A DNA stretch of 64,000 nt, from assembly GCF_030012525.1 (NCBI RefSeq), contig NZ_CP124855.1, forward strand, positions 1,240,001 through 1,304,000, in the 5' to 3' direction. Shown piece after piece: positions 61,589 through 64,000 of this stretch. This DNA comes from Chryseobacterium gotjawalense (GTDB taxonomy: Bacteria > Bacteroidota > Bacteroidia > Flavobacteriales > Weeksellaceae). A model generated the notes under the pieces. It saw nothing but the letters and a program-made list of their open reading frames with translations. It had not been told where the DNA came from and ran no database searches. A program made the translations under genes and the position numbers. Positions within the stretch are counted from its first letter, which is position 1. The number at the start of each line of letters is the position of its first letter.

Positions 61589-62965
61589 ATGAGCGCAATC
61601 AAAATCAAATTTCTGGGAGCAGCAGGTACTGTCACCGGTTCCAAACACTTAATTTCCGCATACGGAAAAAATATCCTTATTGACTGCGGACTGTTTCAGG
61701 GACTTAAAGAACTGCGGTTGCTGAACTGGGAACCGCTGGCGTTTCCAGCTGATCAAATCGATCTGGTTCTGCTTACCCACGGGCACTTAGATCATACCGG
61801 CTATTTGCCCCGATTGGTAAAAGCAGGATTTTCCGGTGATATTATTGGTACTTCACCAACGCTACAAATCACCGAAATCATTTTAAAAGACAGCGCCAAA
61901 ATTCAAGAAGAAGATACGGTGAGAGCAAACAAATTCAGATATTCCAAGCACCATCCTGCCCTGCCTTTATATAACCTTGATGATGTAGAAAAAACTTTGC
62001 CTTTATTCAAATCAAAACCTTTAAATGACTGGCAAAGCATTAACGAAAATATCCGCTACCGCTTCAGGTACAACGGTCATATCATTGGTGCGACGTTTAT
62101 CGAGATGGAAATCGGGGACAAAACTTTAGTATTCTCGGGTGATATTGGAAGGGAAATCGATCCTTTACTGTTTCCGCCGGAAAAGCCGGAAAAAGCCGAC
62201 GTGCTTTTCATTGAAGCCACTTACGGTGACCGCCTTCATCCTGAGATTCCTGTTATTGATGCTTTACAGAAAATCATCAACCGCTGTACTGAGAGAAACG
62301 GAACCATCATCATCCCAAGTTTTTCAGTGGAGCGCACCCAACTCCTCATGTACCTTTTCTGGCAGCTGAAGAAAAGCGGAAAAATGGCAAAAATCCCGAT
62401 TTACATGGACAGTCCGATGAGCCGGAATGTGCTGGAAGTTTTCCATCAGAACAGAGATTGGCACAAGCTTTCTCCAGAAGAATATTACGGGATGTGTGAT
62501 GAGATCTCATTTATCGGTACCATTAATGAAACCCTTGCTTTGGCAAAAGATTCCCGTCCGAAAATCATTATCGCCGGAAGCGGCATGGCAGCAGGCGGAA
62601 GGGTCCTCACCTATTTTGCAAAATATCTGGGGGATGCAAGCGCTACCATTATGCTGGCGGGCTTTCAGGCAGAAGGAACAAGAGGCCGGGCTTTACTCGA
62701 AGGCGCAAAAGAAGTGAAACTTTATGGGAAATATTTTACCGTAAGGGCAGCGATCGAGAATATCGAAGGACTCTCCGGTCACGCCGACCAAAATGGTTTA
62801 ATTGGCTGGATGAACAAACTCACCACCAAACCCGAAAAGATTTTCATCGTTCATGCAGAAAAAGAGGGAGCGGAAGGGCTGCAGCAGCAAATTAAAAAAG
62901 TCTATGATTGGGATGCCGAAATCCCAGCTTTGAATGATCATGCTGAAATCACTGTCATTCCATAA
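61589..62965 (+). CDS. MBL-fold, beta-CASP metallo-hydrolase (RNA/DNA processing type)
   Basis: A 458-residue metallo-beta-lactamase fold enzyme with a beta-CASP insert and C-terminal RMMBL segment, related to CPSF73/Int9-type nucleases. Motif 2 is LTHGHLDHTGYLP (His64, His66, Asp68, His69). FSGDIGREIDP and the beta-CASP portion IIIPSFSVERTQLLMYLF come next; GSGMAAGGRVLTYF (motif B) and SGHADQNGLIGW close it. Such proteins act as endo- or exo-ribonucleases in bacteria. Its start is ATG at 61589. The P-loop gene begins 23 bases after its stop. Confidence 0.9.
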   Translation: MSAIKIKFLGAAGTVTGSKHLISAYGKNILIDCGLFQGLKELRLLNWEPLAFPADQIDLVLLTHGHLDHTGYLPRLVKAGFSGDIIGTSPTLQITEIILKDSAKIQEEDTVRANKFRYSKHHPALPLYNLDDVEKTLPLFKSKPLNDWQSINENIRYRFRYNGHIIGATFIEMEIGDKTLVFSGDIGREIDPLLFPPEKPEKADVLFIEATYGDRLHPEIPVIDALQKIINRCTERNGTIIIPSFSVERTQLLMYLFWQLKKSGKMAKIPIYMDSPMSRNVLEVFHQNRDWHKLSPEEYYGMCDEISFIGTINETLALAKDSRPKIIIAGSGMAAGGRVLTYFAKYLGDASATIMLAGFQAEGTRGRALLEGAKEVKLYGKYFTVRAAIENIEGLSGHADQNGLIGWMNKLTTKPEKIFIVHAEKEGAEGLQQQIKKVYDWDAEIPALNDHAEITVIP

Positions 62966-62988
62966 AGTTAAAAATTTAATTCCTATAA

Positions 62989-63528
62989 ATGGAAAATAGA
63001 AAAATCCAGACGAACTGGAATGTCATTACCGGCGGACCGTGCACCGGCAAAACAACAGTGGTGGATCTCCTTGCAAAAAGGGGCTACAGAACGACCATTG
63101 AGTTTGCCCGTCATTATATTGATATGCAGGAAATAAAGGGACGGACCGTGGAGGAAATAAGGAAGAATAAAAAAGAATTTCAGTTAAACGTCCTGAAAAT
63201 GCAGATTGCAAAAGAATCAAGCCTGGACCCTCATGAACAGGTCTTTCTGGACCGGGCTTTACCCGATGCGATGGCGTACTATCAATTTTTAGGTTTGAAG
63301 TATGATGACATTCTCATTGAGGAATGCCATAAATATGCATATCACAAAATTTTCATTTTAGACCGGCTCCCTTTAACCAATGATTATGCGCGGCTTGAAG
63401 ATGAATCGGAACAGTTGCGGATCCATCACCTTATCATCAGCGTGTACGAAAGTTTACACTTTCCACTGGTTCATGTACCGGTTTTACCGCCGGAAGAACG
63501 CGTGGATTTTATTTTGAAAAATATTTAA
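62989..63528 (+). CDS. AAA_28-type P-loop ATPase
   Basis: A 179-residue nucleotide-binding protein. Walker A is GGPCTGKTT (residues 15-23) and EQVFLDRALPDAMAYY is a Walker B-like region; LPLTNDYARLEDES follows. The pattern fits the AAA_28 ATPases, kinase-like proteins related to the NadR kinase domain. Function in the cell is unknown. It completes a co-directional trio with the nuclease and the MBL protein. Confidence 0.8.
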   Translation: MENRKIQTNWNVITGGPCTGKTTVVDLLAKRGYRTTIEFARHYIDMQEIKGRTVEEIRKNKKEFQLNVLKMQIAKESSLDPHEQVFLDRALPDAMAYYQFLGLKYDDILIEECHKYAYHKIFILDRLPLTNDYARLEDESEQLRIHHLIISVYESLHFPLVHVPVLPPEERVDFILKNI

Positions 63529-63593
63529 TTACCAGAAGTGACTGATAAAAAAAGAAATCCTCTAAAAAGATCCGTTTTTAGCTGGTCTTTTTT

Positions 63594-63601
63594 TAATTTT
63601 G
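63594..63601 (+). promoter_or_regulatory. aroE promoter -7 box (TAATTTTG)
   Basis: TAATTTTG fits TAnnTTTG and ends 4 bases before the aroE ATG; a leaderless message is implied. Confidence 0.5.
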
Positions 63602-63605
63602 AAGA

Positions 63606-64000
63606 ATGGAACAAAAAAAATTGGGACTCATCGGAAAAAATATTTCCTACTCTTTTTCTAAAAATTATTTTGAAAATAAATTCAAAAAACTATTTCTTAC
63701 CAATCATACGTACGACATTTTCGATTTAAATGACATTGGCGACGTTGACCAAGTTTTCAATGATGCACATCTATACGGTCTCAATGTGACCATTCCTTTT
63801 AAAGAAAAAATAATTCCTTATCTGGATGAATTAAGTGATGAAGCTGAAAAAATCGGTGCCGTAAATACGGTTCTTATAAAAGACAATATTAAAAAAGGAT
63901 TTAATACCGACGCTTTTGGTTTCGAGAAGACACTTTTACTTCACAAAAAAGACCATCACCGTTCATCATTAATTCTAGGCAATGGCGGTGCTGCGAAAGC
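63606..64000 (+). CDS. aroE: Shikimate dehydrogenase, partial (N-terminal part)
   Basis: The first 131 codons of a shikimate dehydrogenase run into the window end. GLIGKNISYSFSKNYFENKF has the shikimate-binding Ser pair, GLNVTIPFKEKIIPYL carries the catalytic Lys, and EKIGAVNTV, FNTDAFGFEK and LGNGGAAKA (start of the NADP-binding glycine loop) follow in order. It reduces 3-dehydroshikimate to shikimate for aromatic amino acid synthesis. The C-terminal part is outside the window. Confidence 0.93.
   Translation, partial: MEQKKLGLIGKNISYSFSKNYFENKFKKLFLTNHTYDIFDLNDIGDVDQVFNDAHLYGLNVTIPFKEKIIPYLDELSDEAEKIGAVNTVLIKDNIKKGFNTDAFGFEKTLLLHKKDHHRSSLILGNGGAAK

Overview
The window reads as chromosomal DNA of a low-GC flavobacterium (Bacteroidota, Flavobacteriia; Chryseobacterium/Kaistella-like by general look, which is inference). 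Supporting signs are TAnnTTTG promoter -7 boxes, a fused SecDF, a type IX secretion sorting domain, Bacteroidota-style AraC and TolC/HlyD proteins, and intergenic runs rich in A and T.

Layout. 1-8 kb: housekeeping genes on the minus strand (polA, a PAP2 phosphatase, a TatA-like protein, a Tet-type MFS pump, a CPA1 antiporter), with a degenerate tandem repeat behind polA. 7.8-13.5 kb: a LysR regulator divergent from an SDR and an aldo/keto reductase, an M20 amidohydrolase, then about 1.3 kb of gene relics (IS4-type transposase end, a possible YkgB-like fragment). 13.6-25.3 kb: the centrepiece, an apparently continuous minus-strand operon for complete benzoate ortho-cleavage: catB-catC-catA-benA-benB-benC-benD-pcaD-pcaIJ (fused)-FUSC-like membrane protein-pcaF-tetR, with an AraC regulator upstream. 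A perfect 7-4-7 dyad lies just downstream of the catB -7 box and looks like the operator of the terminal TetR gene. 25.4-36 kb: core genes (secDF, SDR, dedA, prfB, a lipoprotein, an SPFH protein, dgt), several with visible promoters and hairpin terminators. 36.4-48.5 kb: a TolC-HlyD-two ATPase-two permease exporter operon followed by a stress-type group (phosphoglycerate mutase, NRAMP-related transporter, BON protein, PfkB kinase, receiver-Crp fusion regulator). 48.9-51.2 kb: remnant of an element at a tRNA(CAU), with a broken tyrosine recombinase, a pseudogene with one amber codon and an intact NDT/TIR-like protein. 51.5-54.3 kb: mce, rbfA, a LolE-like permease and an orphan T9SS C-terminal fragment. 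54.6-60.5 kb: an operon of two related outer-membrane proteins, two related 14-TM MFS transporters and a second M20 amidohydrolase behind a double palindromic operator. 60.7-63.5 kb: a compact three-gene cassette (ATP-cone + restriction-endonuclease-fold protein, beta-CASP metallo-hydrolase, small P-loop ATPase), then the start of aroE.

How it may work together. Benzoate is dihydroxylated (BenABC), rearomatised to catechol (BenD), ring-opened (CatA), isomerised (CatB, CatC), hydrolysed (PcaD), CoA-activated (PcaIJ) and split to acetyl-CoA and succinyl-CoA (PcaF). The M20 amidohydrolases belong to a family that includes hippurate hydrolase, so benzoate supply from benzoyl-amino acids is possible but unproven. 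The best candidates for something undescribed are the 60.7-63.5 kb nuclease/MBL/ATPase cassette, the tRNA-linked NDT/TIR-like gene, and the duplicated OMP/MFS/amidohydrolase operon.
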